The notes beneath the pieces were generated by a model. That model was not told where the DNA came from. It did no database searches and saw only the letters and a list, made by a program, of their open reading frames with translations. 64,000 bases of DNA from Reichenbachiella agariperforans. Its GTDB lineage: Bacteria; Bacteroidota; Bacteroidia; Cytophagales; Cyclobacteriaceae. The translations under genes were made by a program, and so were the position numbers. The stretch covers positions 1 through 64,000 of the forward strand of contig NZ_FRAA01000003.1 of assembly GCF_900142205.1 (NCBI RefSeq). The letters run 5' to 3'. Of the stretch, positions 24,108-32,927 are shown one piece after another; the stretch's first letter is position 1, and every line of letters starts with the position of its first letter.

Positions 24108-25310
24108 TTGACTGATGTTGAACCTAAGGCCAAGCCCATAGCCTGGCTCTATGTACTCGAACAGGTCTATGCCGTTTTCATCTCCACTGGCAGTGGTCAT
24201 GTTCGCATAGGCTACTGCACCGAAGAACTTAGGGTTCTTCTTGGTTGCTATTAGATGTTTTCTAAATTCAAGTCCTGCAAAAACGAGATCATATCCTCTA
24301 AATCGTCCTTGTGCATAAGGCTCAGAAGATTTGCTGTATTGATCCCAAGCTGAAGCTGGCAAGTTCATGTAGGGCAAATTGCCAGAGGTGGTGAAGTTGC
24401 CAAAAGCCCAAACAGCCAGGATATTGTTGTTGTCATCCGTGAAATTGAAGTAGTCACGGTACTCTAACCACAGAGAGGTAGAATTCTGGTCACTACCGAT
24501 GAACGCTGGATTCATTTTGAATGAAATGAGGGCATATCTCCCCGCATAGGGATTGTTGATGTTGTCACGAGTATCCAGCATCCCGTTGAGCGATAGTCCC
24601 ACCAGTGTGCTTTTGTCCTGATCAAAACCTTTGGATACGTTATATGCATAATAAGGTGTAATGACCGTATCACCTGGCGCTAAACGCAGTAGTTGGTCAT
24701 TGATATTATTGAACAAATCAAGGTGCAAACCAACCCCTGCATAAAACCCATTGTCGTTGACTTTGCGCAAAGCGGTTTCATAAAAACGAAAGAAGTTGAA
24801 CTCCATCATATCCACTTCAGAGGTACCATCATAGCTTTTGTCATCAAACTCAAAACCATCATCGGCTAGTCTAGCGGACTGAGGACCTGTACCAATACCG
24901 TAAGTGGGCTGTGAAGAATCCAAATAGCGCCAATCCCCCATGAATACCCAATCATTCGAACTGGTAAACACCGTAGACTTCAGCGTCACAATCGTTTGTT
25001 TTTTGGTCGTAAAAGCCAAACCTAAAAGCGCGGATGACAACTTGGTATCGCTAGGTTCACCCAGAAATGAACTAACCGCTGCGCCCGCTCCATAGATGAA
25101 TCCAAAAGCTGGGTTAGCGCCCAATACGGGAACAGGGGAAAAGTAGACATCACCTTTTTCAGGCACTTTGTTTTTCTTGGCTTCTTTTGCGGCTTTTTTA
25201 TCCTCTTTGGTAGCGGTGGTGTCCTGCGCTACTAGCGAAAAGGACAACAAGACCAATAGGATCATACTCAGAGATTTAATACGCCGAGTGTTCATTAAGT
25301 TTAGTTTCAT
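24021..25310 (-). CDS. Omp85/D15-like outer membrane beta-barrel protein
   Basis: 429 residues. A signal peptide near residues 10-30 ends S-L-V-A-Q, followed by a Lys/Ala-rich linker and a barrel of alternating strands with D-T-R-D-N-I-N-N-P-Y-A-G-R and the final strand F-L-R-L-N-E-N-F. No POTRA domains. It is a paralogue of the protein at 10135-11292. Its last codons and downstream DNA are duplicated at 15224-15362, the other edge of the restriction island. The cargo is unknown. Confidence 0.82.
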   Translation of the reverse strand: MKLNLMNTRRIKSLSMILLVLLSFSLVAQDTTATKEDKKAAKEAKKNKVPEKGDVYFSPVPVLGANPAFGFIYGAGAAVSSFLGEPSDTKLSSALLGLAFTTKKQTIVTLKSTVFTSSNDWVFMGDWRYLDSSQPTYGIGTGPQSARLADDGFEFDDKSYDGTSEVDMMEFNFFRFYETALRKVNDNGFYAGVGLHLDLFNNINDQLLRLAPGDTVITPYYAYNVSKGFDQDKSTLVGLSLNGMLDTRDNINNPYAGRYALISFKMNPAFIGSDQNSTSLWLEYRDYFNFTDDNNNILAVWAFGNFTTSGNLPYMNLPASAWDQYSKSSEPYAQGRFRGYDLVFAGLEFRKHLIATKKNPKFFGAVAYANMTTASGDENGIDLFEYIEPGYGLGLRFNISQKSRTNIGIDYGWGNYGTSGLFLRLNENF

Positions 25311-25420
25311 ACAGGTGAGTTTAATGGTAACGGTGGCTTATTAAACACCAATTAAAGATAATCATTCCAAACCTAAAGACTAACCAATCCCTATCTATCT
25401 ACACGCACCATGTCTCTAAA

Positions 25421-25458
25421 ACAAAGAAAGCCGACGCTATCGCATCGGCTTTCTTTGT
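25421..25458. terminator. Terminator of the galactose operon
   Basis: Perfect 14-bp stem (25421-25434 and 25445-25458), 10-nt loop. It lies 18 bp after the galT stop on the minus strand. Confidence 0.85.
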
Positions 25459-25475
25459 TTTCTCTCTTCTGAAGA

Positions 25476-26519
25476 TCAATTCCCTGATTGGGCGTAATGC
25501 ACTGCTGGTAAATCTCTCAGACGCTGCGCCGCAAACTCCGCAGTGATGTCCCGCTGCGGATTGGCAAACATCTCGTACCCTACCATGAACTTCTTGACCG
25601 TAGCTGATCTCAACAGCGGTGGATAAAAAGACATGTGCCAGTGCCACTCTGGATGCTCTCGGTTGTCATACGGTGCTTGGTGTATCCCCGCCGAATACGG
25701 AAAGGACGTCTCGAACAAGTTGTCATACTTGATCGTCAAGTGCTGATACGCTTCTGCAAAAGCACGTCTTTCCTCTGCAGTCATCTCAATAATCTGCGCC
25801 ATGCGTCGCTTCGGCAAGATCATCGCCTCAAACGGCCATACCGCCCAATACGGGATCAAGACCACCATGTGCTCGTTTTCAAATAGGACACGCTCCTTGG
25901 CAGCTAGCTCCTGCTGGATATAATCCTCCAACAAGTCTGTCTTATGATCCAACCGGTACTTCTCCTGCTGAAACTGCTTTTTCATCGGCTCGACAGGAAT
26001 CGACTCTTGCGCCCAGATTTGGCCGTGTGGATGGGGGTTAGAGCACCCCATCACACTGCCTTTGTTTTCGAAGATTTGGATATGATTGATGTAGTCAATC
26101 GCTCCTATTTCCTTGCATTGTTCGACCCAAAGCTCCACTACCTTTTCGATCCCATCGACATCCATTTCTGGTATGGTCAAATCGTGTCGTGGAGAGAAAC
26201 AGATCACTTTACACAGTCCTCTTTCGCTCTTGGATTGCAAGAGCCCCGTGCTCTCACCTCCTGAGGGGATATCCCCTTGCAGCGCAGCAAAATCATTGGT
26301 AAAGACGAAAGTGTCCTTGTAATCAGGGTTTCGCTCTCCACCTATGCGCTCATTGCCAGCGCATAGGTAGCAGTTCGGATCATGCTCAGGTCGTCTCTCT
26401 TGCTCCAGCTTCTCTACCTGCCCCTGCCATGGTCTTTTGGACCGATGCGGGCTTACCTGAACCCACTCCCCTGTCAGTACATTGAGTCTTCTATGAGAAT
26501 GTTCCTTTGAATCAAACAT
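25476..26519 (-). CDS. galT: Galactose-1-phosphate uridylyltransferase
   Basis: 347 residues. The active-site motif [10 protein letters not shown] is at 161-170; His 165 is the expected uridylylated residue. The zinc-site C-x-x-C is at 50-53. It transfers UMP from UDP-glucose to galactose-1-phosphate in the Leloir pathway, in the cytoplasm. It is the last gene of the galE-galK-transporter-galT operon, 22 bp after the transporter, and is closed by a terminator. Confidence 0.97.
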   Translation of the reverse strand: MFDSKEHSHRRLNVLTGEWVQVSPHRSKRPWQGQVEKLEQERRPEHDPNCYLCAGNERIGGERNPDYKDTFVFTNDFAALQGDIPSGGESTGLLQSKSERGLCKVICFSPRHDLTIPEMDVDGIEKVVELWVEQCKEIGAIDYINHIQIFENKGSVMGCSNPHPHGQIWAQESIPVEPMKKQFQQEKYRLDHKTDLLEDYIQQELAAKERVLFENEHMVVLIPYWAVWPFEAMILPKRRMAQIIEMTAEERRAFAEAYQHLTIKYDNLFETSFPYSAGIHQAPYDNREHPEWHWHMSFYPPLLRSATVKKFMVGYEMFANPQRDITAEFAAQRLRDLPAVHYAQSGN

Positions 26520-26541
26520 GTTTTATTCTTCTTTTATAATG

Positions 26542-28155
26542 TTACCAAAACATCGCATACAACACTGCGGTGAGTATACAGATGACAAATGCCGAAATGT
26601 TAAATACCGGATTGGTTTTGAACAATCCTTTGGTCAAGTCGATACCTTTTGGATCGTCCTTTCCTCCACCGGTCAACTGGCTAATGATCACGATCACTAC
26701 CATGGTAGCTACAGCGGTCAAACCCATTTGGTTCATAAACGGCATACCCGGTACGAACTTGAATGCTATGGCTATCGGCACAGAGATCACCGCTCCCCAT
26801 ATCGCTGCTGCGTTGGTGGTTTTCTTCCAGAACAGCCCCAGTAGGAATACGGCCAAGATACCTGGACTCACGATCCCTGTATACTCTTGGATAAACTGAA
26901 ACGCCTGATCGATTCCTCCCAAGAGAGGTGCCATGATACAGGCGATGATCAATGCACCTGCCGCCGCAAAACGACCTGTGTTTACCATTTGCTTGTCAGA
27001 AGCATTCTTGTTGATGTACTGCTTGTAGATGTCCATCGTAAAGATGGTCGATGTAGAGTTCAGCATAGAAGCCAATGACGATACGACCGCAGCTGTCAGT
27101 GCTGCGAATGCTATCCCCTTCAGTCCTGAAGGCAACAATTGCAGCAACCAAGGATACGCTTTGTCGGCTTGTCCTACACTTGGCAAATTGGACTGTGCGA
27201 TTTCGCCCAACCTCGCCATCATGGCTGGATCATTGACGATCACATACGCAGCGATACCCGGCACCACTACGATGAATGGAATGATCAATTTGAGGAAGGC
27301 TGCTAATGCGATACCTTTTTGCGCCTCGCCCAGTGACTTAGCTGCCAAAGTTCTTTGGATGATGTACTGGTTGAATCCCCAATAGTAGATATTGGCTACC
27401 CATAGCCCTCCTACCAATACCCAGATCCCTGGGAGGTTGGAGTATTGCTCATTAGTCTCTTCTAAAATCATGTGAAAACGATCTGGTGCTGCATCGACTA
27501 AATGCTTAAACCCTGCCATCATGCCTTGCCCATCAGAGACAACGTCGAGCGCGAGATAGGTCGTAATCAAACCTCCAAGAACCAAGAACACGACCTGGAT
27601 CACGTCCGTCCATGCCACAGCAGACAACCCACCGTACAGCGAATAAGCCGCCGCAAACAAGGCCAAGCCAATCACGCCGTACATCATCGGGATACCCATG
27701 ATGGTCTCTAGTGCCAGCGAACCGAGATACAATACCGAGCTCAGGTTGACAAACACATACAAGGCCACCCAAAAGACCGCAAGGATCGTTTTGAGGTTGG
27801 TACTGAATCGTTTTTCAACAAACTCAGGAATGGTATACAGTCCTTTTTCGATGAAAATCGGCAGGAAATACTTACCGACAATCAGTAGCGTAATAGCAGC
27901 CATCCATTCGTAGGATGCGATCGCGAGTCCCAGCGCAAAGCCCGAACCCGACATGCCGATGAACTGCTCGGCAGAGATATTCGCTGCGATGAGAGATGCC
28001 CCTATCGCCCACCACGGCAAAGACTTGCCTGCCAAAAAATAGTCTTCTGCACTCTTTTCGTGCCCTTCTTTGTCCCGAGAGACAAATAATCCAACCCCCA
28101 AAATAACGGCGCAGTATGCGCCGAAAATAATAAAGTCTAACGTAGAAAAATTCAT
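26542..28155 (-). CDS. Sodium/sugar symporter (SSS family, probable galactose uptake)
   Basis: 537 residues with about 14 predicted membrane segments. It has the SGLT-type beginning (F-I-I-F-G-A-Y-C-A-V-I-L-G-V-G), F-L-A-G-K-S-L-P-W-W-A-I-G-A-S-L and N-I-S-A-E-Q-F-I-G-M-S-G-S-G, all characteristic of Na+/glucose-galactose symporters such as vSGLT. Lying between galK and galT with 12- and 22-bp gaps, it is almost certainly the inner-membrane galactose importer; glucose transport is also possible. Confidence 0.93.
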   Translation of the reverse strand: MNFSTLDFIIFGAYCAVILGVGLFVSRDKEGHEKSAEDYFLAGKSLPWWAIGASLIAANISAEQFIGMSGSGFALGLAIASYEWMAAITLLIVGKYFLPIFIEKGLYTIPEFVEKRFSTNLKTILAVFWVALYVFVNLSSVLYLGSLALETIMGIPMMYGVIGLALFAAAYSLYGGLSAVAWTDVIQVVFLVLGGLITTYLALDVVSDGQGMMAGFKHLVDAAPDRFHMILEETNEQYSNLPGIWVLVGGLWVANIYYWGFNQYIIQRTLAAKSLGEAQKGIALAAFLKLIIPFIVVVPGIAAYVIVNDPAMMARLGEIAQSNLPSVGQADKAYPWLLQLLPSGLKGIAFAALTAAVVSSLASMLNSTSTIFTMDIYKQYINKNASDKQMVNTGRFAAAGALIIACIMAPLLGGIDQAFQFIQEYTGIVSPGILAVFLLGLFWKKTTNAAAIWGAVISVPIAIAFKFVPGMPFMNQMGLTAVATMVVIVIISQLTGGGKDDPKGIDLTKGLFKTNPVFNISAFVICILTAVLYAMFW

Positions 28156-28167
28156 TTGTTTTAGTAA

Positions 28168-29340
28168 TTAGTTTTTAAGTAAAGTGGCGCCATCGCCAGG
28201 GGCGACAATATAATGCTTTAGTTCCACTTGGGTGACCTTTTTATAACTTTCAAGGACACTTTCTACTGCTGTGTCTAATCCCGATTTCTTGACAATATTG
28301 ATGGTGCAGCCTCCGAATCCACCTCCCATCATTCGTGCGCCGATGATGTCAGGGTTAGCCTTAGCAATGTCCGCCAACAAGTCCAGCTCTGCACAGCTCA
28401 CTTCATATTGTTTGCTCAGACCTTCGTGCGTTTCGGTCATGAGTTTGCCTAGCAGTTCGATATCACCACTCTTCAATGCTTCAGCAGCTTTAAGTACGCG
28501 ATTGTTTTCACTGATCACGTATGCACACCTATCGTACACGACGGCATCTAGTTCCGACTTGACCGCATCGAGCTGCTCCATTGTCGCATCTCTCAAACTC
28601 TCGACTCCTTCAAATTTCTTTTGCAGCACAGCTACACCGGATTCGCATTGCTCGCGGCGTACATTGTACTCCGAGCTGGCTAGGTTGTGCTTGACCGCTG
28701 TATCGAATAGCACCAGTTGGTAGTCTTTCAGGTCACAAGGGATAGACGTGTACTCCAGCGAGCGACAATCCAACATGATCGCATGATCCGCAGTACTCAA
28801 ACAACTCGCAAACTGATCCATGATCCCGCACTTCACGCCTGCGAAGTTGTGCTCTGCCTGCTGCCCCATCTTGGCAACATCCACCAACGACACCTCGTGC
28901 CCGAACAACTGACTCACTGCAAACCCAAAAGAACATTCTAACGCTGCGGAAGAAGACAGACCCGCTCCCAACGGCACATCACTCGTAAAGACCATGTTGA
29001 ATCCTTCGAGAGCCAGTCCTTTCTTGTTGTACTGATCGAGTACACCGAGGAAATAGTTGACCCATCCCATCTCTACAGGTTTGAGTGCATCGTCGATGGA
29101 GAAACTGTACTGTTCATCTAAATCTAACGCTTCCAGTTTACACTCCTTGGATCCGCTCTTGGCGATGGCTACATAGGCCGCCTGCTCGATCGCAGCGGGC
29201 ATGACATACCCATTGTTGTAGTCTGTGTGCTCACCGATAAGGTTGATACGCCCAGGTGACTTGATCACCAAAGGTTCTCCACCGAATTTCTCTTTGAAAC
29301 ACGCTATTATAGCTTCCTTCTTCGCATTGACCTCTTTCAT
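28168..29340 (-). CDS. galK: Galactokinase
   Basis: 390 residues. GHMP-kinase motifs: P-G-R-I-N-L-I-G-E-H-T-D-Y-N-N-G near the N-terminus (galactokinase signature), P-L-G-A-G-L-S-S-S-A-A-L (ATP loop) and G-G-G-F-G-G-C near the C-terminus. It phosphorylates galactose at C1. Gaps of 9 bp to galE and 12 bp to the transporter place it in one operon. Confidence 0.97.
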   Translation of the reverse strand: MKEVNAKKEAIIACFKEKFGGEPLVIKSPGRINLIGEHTDYNNGYVMPAAIEQAAYVAIAKSGSKECKLEALDLDEQYSFSIDDALKPVEMGWVNYFLGVLDQYNKKGLALEGFNMVFTSDVPLGAGLSSSAALECSFGFAVSQLFGHEVSLVDVAKMGQQAEHNFAGVKCGIMDQFASCLSTADHAIMLDCRSLEYTSIPCDLKDYQLVLFDTAVKHNLASSEYNVRREQCESGVAVLQKKFEGVESLRDATMEQLDAVKSELDAVVYDRCAYVISENNRVLKAAEALKSGDIELLGKLMTETHEGLSKQYEVSCAELDLLADIAKANPDIIGARMMGGGFGGCTINIVKKSGLDTAVESVLESYKKVTQVELKHYIVAPGDGATLLKN

Positions 29341-29349
29341 AACTCTCGT

Positions 29350-30372
29350 TTAACCTTTTAATTTCAATTGCCAATTCCACGCAGAGGACATCATGTCATC
29401 GAGAGACAACTGTGCTGTCCAGCCCAGTTCCTCCGTAGCGTAGGTATTGTCAGCGTATATTTTTTCTATATCTCCATCTCTTCTATCCGCGATTTGATAG
29501 TTGACCTTCACGCCATTGATTTTCTCGAAAGACTGGATGATTTCCAACACTGAAAATCCTGAACCTGACCCTAAGTTAAAGTACTCATAGGCCGTCTTTT
29601 GCTTCTTCTCCAACTGACGATTAACAGCGATCACATGTGCCTTGGCTAAGTCTACCACATGGATATAATCTCGAACCGCTGTCCCATCAGGCGTATCATA
29701 GTCATTGCCAAAGACGCTGAGCATCTCGCGCTCCCCCGTGGCTACCTGCATCAGATAAGGCATCAGGTTATTAGGGATCCCCTTTGGTCGCTCACCGATC
29801 AGCGACGAACTATGCGCCCCGATAGGGTTGAAATAGCGCAGTGCGATGGCATTGATATTCTCATAGGCCCGTGAACTGTCACGCAGGATATCCTCCCCGA
29901 TTTTTTTGGTATTCCCATAAGGAGACTCGGCAGGCTGAATAGGTGTCTGCTCCGTCACTGGTAGCACCTCTGGCTGGCCGTACACCGTGCACGATGAAGA
30001 AAACACGATGTTTGACACACCGTGTTTTTTCATGCTTGCAATCAAGTTTACTAAACCTGAAATATTATTGTCATAGTATAGCAGTGGGTCAGTAGAGGAC
30101 TCACCTACAGATTTGGAAGCCGCAAAGTGTATCACTCCATCAAAAAACTGTGACGAAAACAAAGCCTCCACAGCCACTCCATCTCTCAGATCCAGCAATG
30201 TAAATGCTGGTTTGACCCCTGTAATTTCTTTGATCCTATCCAGTACAACCTCCTCGGTATTGGATAGATCATCTACGATATGAACCTGATGACCTGCTTG
30301 TATCAGTTCTACCACGGTATGTGCTCCTATATAGCCCAATCCTCCCGTTACTAGTATTGTTTTATCTGCCAT
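29350..30372 (-). CDS. galE: UDP-glucose 4-epimerase
   Basis: 340 residues. Rossmann motif T-G-G-L-G-Y-I-G-A-H-T at the N-terminus, S-S-S-C-T-V-Y-G and the catalytic Y-G-N-T-K, all typical of bacterial GalE. It regenerates UDP-glucose from UDP-galactose for GalT. First gene of the operon; its start is 85 bp from the divergent Nudix-type regulator, with two dyads between. Confidence 0.96.
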   Translation of the reverse strand: MADKTILVTGGLGYIGAHTVVELIQAGHQVHIVDDLSNTEEVVLDRIKEITGVKPAFTLLDLRDGVAVEALFSSQFFDGVIHFAASKSVGESSTDPLLYYDNNISGLVNLIASMKKHGVSNIVFSSSCTVYGQPEVLPVTEQTPIQPAESPYGNTKKIGEDILRDSSRAYENINAIALRYFNPIGAHSSSLIGERPKGIPNNLMPYLMQVATGEREMLSVFGNDYDTPDGTAVRDYIHVVDLAKAHVIAVNRQLEKKQKTAYEYFNLGSGSGFSVLEIIQSFEKINGVKVNYQIADRRDGDIEKIYADNTYATEELGWTAQLSLDDMMSSAWNWQLKLKG

Positions 30373-30389
30373 AGTTGTCGTCTCTACTA

Positions 30390-30440
30390 ATTAAACGTAA
30401 TAATAACGCTTTTAATTTAAGCGTACAAGAAACGTTTAAT
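30390..30440. promoter_or_regulatory. Two operator-like dyads between galE and the Nudix regulator
   Basis: Dyad 1 spans 30390-30416 (ATTAAACGT ... ACGCTTTTAAT) and dyad 2 spans 30416-30440 (TTTAAGCGT ... ACGTTTAAT). They share the half-site ATTAAACGT and its complement, with a 6- to 7-nt spacer. They fill the 85-bp divergent promoter region, as expected for a local repressor that controls both directions. Confidence 0.65.
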
Positions 30441-30457
30441 TATATTATCTTTACTAA

Positions 30458-31189
30458 ATGAATGAAATCAAAGGTATAAATCTAGCCAAACACAACGAGA
30501 CGTATCAAGATGGCACGCCTATTTTAGTGGCGGTAGACAATGTTATCTTTGGTTTTGATCCTGTGGAAGAGAAACTCAAAGTGCTTTTGTTTAAAAGACA
30601 AGTAGAACCTCAGGCAGGCAACTGGTCATTGATCGGTAGCTTTGTGCAGAGCGATGAATCTGCCGAGCTGGCTTCTCAGCGTATCCTAACCAAGTTCACT
30701 GGACTGACGGATGTGTTTTTGGAGCATTTCAACACCTATTCTGACATTGACCGAGACCCTGGTGCACGCGTCATTTCGTTAGGATACTACAGCCTCATTC
30801 GTATCGACGAGCAAAAAGAAGAGCTTGTCCAGTCCTTTCATGCACAGTGGTTTCATATCGATGAGATTCCTGACCTAGTCATCGATCACAACCAAATGAT
30901 TCTCGATGCGCTACATACCTTGCAAAATGAATCCCGCAGAAAGCCTATTGGGTTCAACCTCCTTCCGGAGAAATTTACCATCCCGAAACTGCTCAAGCTC
31001 TATCAAGAGATCCTGCAAGCACCGCTAGACGATCGAAACTTCAGAAAGAAGATTCTATCTGCAGGCTACCTAGATCGACTCGATAGCAAAGACAAATCCA
31101 CCTCCAAAAAAGGCGCATACCACTATCAGTTCAATATAGAAGCCTATTTTGATCTCGTAAAAAAAGGTTACTCATTGGTCTTGCCGTAG
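30458..31189 (+). CDS. Nudix-type transcriptional regulator, probable galactose regulator
   Basis: 243 residues. The N-terminal Nudix-like domain (about 22-145) has a Nudix box position G-S-F-V-Q-S-D-E at 60-67, but the catalytic R-E-x-x-E-E is degenerate (Q-R-I-L-T-K-F), so it should bind rather than hydrolyse a ligand. The C-terminal winged helix (about 160-240) contains P-E-K-F-T-I-P-K-L-L-K-L-Y-Q-E-I and R-N-F-R-K-K-I, typical of NrtR-like proteins. A Nudix-family AraR controls arabinose genes in Bacteroides. Divergence from the gal operon suggests this one responds to a galactose-pathway sugar (inference). Confidence 0.85.
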   Translation: MNEIKGINLAKHNETYQDGTPILVAVDNVIFGFDPVEEKLKVLLFKRQVEPQAGNWSLIGSFVQSDESAELASQRILTKFTGLTDVFLEHFNTYSDIDRDPGARVISLGYYSLIRIDEQKEELVQSFHAQWFHIDEIPDLVIDHNQMILDALHTLQNESRRKPIGFNLLPEKFTIPKLLKLYQEILQAPLDDRNFRKKILSAGYLDRLDSKDKSTSKKGAYHYQFNIEAYFDLVKKGYSLVLP

Positions 31190-31272
31190 GTATAGTCACC
31201 TGTTCGATAGGATACTACAGCTGCGTGACTATTTTTGCAGTCTAATTTCACCGTGCGTTGCGATTTTGACGC

Positions 31273-31878
31273 ATGTCACGCCAATGCTATACTATGCCCG
31301 CACACCAGCACTTCATGCTACACAAACCCTACGGTTATCTTTCACAATTCGTAAGCAACGAAAGCAGGCGCAGGAACAAAAAGAAACTAGGAGAACTGTA
31401 CGACTTTCCCGATGGCACGATGGCAATAGGCCGCTTAGATGAAGCCTCTGAGGGATTGCTACTCCTCACCACTGATGGCCAAGTCAGCCTAGATGTGCGA
31501 AGCAAAAAAGTAGAAAAAGAATACCTCGCACTGGTAGATGGTATCATCACCGAACAAGCAATCACCGAGCTACAGTCAGGCGTGGATATCACCGTAAAAC
31601 AAGAAACCTACACGACCCTACCCTGTCAAGCGCAAGCTTTAGAAGATGAAGAAGTGCGCTGGACCAACTCGCGCCATGTGCGAGACGAGAGACACGGACC
31701 GACTAGCTGGGTATCCATCACCCTCACGGAAGGCAAAAACCGCCAAGTCCGAAAGATGACTGCTGCCGTGGGATTCCCCACACTTCGACTCATCAGAGTT
31801 CGCATCGGTGACATCCATTTGGGACAACTAGCCGCGGGCAAGGTCGTGACACTAGATGAGATAGTCGTCGGTTCATAG
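31273..31878 (+). CDS. RluE/RsuA-type pseudouridine synthase
   Basis: 201 residues. L-H-K-P-Y-G-Y-L-S-Q-F and the catalytic G-R-L-D-E-A-S-E-G-L-L-L-L-T (nucleophile Asp in R-L-D) identify a short RsuA-family enzyme without an S4 domain, closest to RluE, which modifies 23S rRNA. The first methionines at 31273, 31294 and 31315 are all possible; the family usually starts close to L-H-K-P. A strong terminator follows. Confidence 0.88.
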   Translation: MSRQCYTMPAHQHFMLHKPYGYLSQFVSNESRRRNKKKLGELYDFPDGTMAIGRLDEASEGLLLLTTDGQVSLDVRSKKVEKEYLALVDGIITEQAITELQSGVDITVKQETYTTLPCQAQALEDEEVRWTNSRHVRDERHGPTSWVSITLTEGKNRQVRKMTAAVGFPTLRLIRVRIGDIHLGQLAAGKVVTLDEIVVGS

Positions 31879-31895
31879 ACTCCCCAAAGGCGCAC

Positions 31896-31941
31896 AAAAA
31901 AGCCGTCACACCTAATCAATCAAGGTTGTGACGGCTTTTTT
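31896..31941. terminator. Bidirectional intrinsic terminator
   Basis: Perfect 15-bp stem (31896-31910 and 31927-31941) with A and T runs on both sides. It separates the pseudouridine synthase gene from the converging mannose-6-phosphate isomerase gene. Confidence 0.9.
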
Positions 31942-31955
31942 ATTACCATTGGCTG

Positions 31956-32927
31956 TTAGACCGTCACTTCCAGCAATTCCATGCCTGTGGAAGACAACTG
32001 CACCTCATCTATCGCCGCGGGCAGCAGGATAGTCTCGCCTTTCTTGATCGCAACACTGTGCGCGTTTGCCGTGACTGTACCTTCTCCGTCCACACACATA
32101 TAGATCACAAAAGAATCTGTAGCACTGTAGTCCTGTGTCGTCTCGCCTTTGACTGGTAGATAGTGGGTGGTAAAGTACGGACATGAAGCGATTTCGTTCG
32201 AACTATTCTCCAGTTTGGTATAGTCCAACCAGAAGTCATCCTTCTTCGCAAAGTCAATCGCATCGAGTGCTAGTTCCGTGTGCAGCTCTCTTGGCTTGCC
32301 ATCCTTGTCGACACGGTTCCAGTCGAAGACTCTATAGGTCACATCAGAGGTCTGCTGAATCTCAGCGATCAGACAGCCCGCACCTATGGCGTGAATCTTA
32401 CCTGTATTGATGAAGAAGCTATCGCCTTTTTTGACTTTCTCGACATTGAGGATATCCTCTAGTGTATTGTTATCCACATGCTGTACATACTCCTCTTTGG
32501 TCACTTCTTTGTTGAAGCCTACGATCAGATCTGCGTCTGGCTCAGCATCCATGACATACCACATCTCGGTCTTGCCGAAGGAGTTGTGACGCTCTTTGGC
32601 CAGAGCATCGTTAGGGTGCAGCTGGATAGATAGTGGGACTTTCGCATCGATGTATTTGATCAGGATAGGAAAATCCGTACCGAATCGCTCTCGGTTCTTC
32701 TGCCCTACTAGGTCTGCTCCATATAGCGTCAGCAGTTGTTTGAGGTCTTTGCCCTTGAGGTCTCCATTGGCTACCACAGAGATATCACCGGGTACATCTG
32801 AGAGTTCCCAGCTCTCGCCGAGGTTCTTTTCGTCGGATTGTTTGTTGAGTACGTCTACTAGTTTGTCTCCACCCCACATTCTGTATTTCAGAATCGGTTC
32901 GAATTTGATAGGATAGTCTAATTTCAT
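31956..32927 (-). CDS. manA: Class I mannose-6-phosphate isomerase
   Basis: 323 residues from ATG 32927, preferred over an in-frame ATG 24 bp upstream because family members start with a K-L-x-Y-P-I-K-F-type strand and AAGGG lies upstream. Metal-site residues appear in S-I-Q-L-H-P (Gln, His) and K-T-E-M-W-Y (Glu), with a later His in N-T-G-K-I-H-A-I-G-A-G. It converts mannose-6-phosphate to fructose-6-phosphate in the cytoplasm. It stands alone between terminators and a long noncoding stretch. Confidence 0.93.
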   Translation of the reverse strand: MKLDYPIKFEPILKYRMWGGDKLVDVLNKQSDEKNLGESWELSDVPGDISVVANGDLKGKDLKQLLTLYGADLVGQKNRERFGTDFPILIKYIDAKVPLSIQLHPNDALAKERHNSFGKTEMWYVMDAEPDADLIVGFNKEVTKEEYVQHVDNNTLEDILNVEKVKKGDSFFINTGKIHAIGAGCLIAEIQQTSDVTYRVFDWNRVDKDGKPRELHTELALDAIDFAKKDDFWLDYTKLENSSNEIASCPYFTTHYLPVKGETTQDYSATDSFVIYMCVDGEGTVTANAHSVAIKKGETILLPAAIDEVQLSSTGMELLEVTV

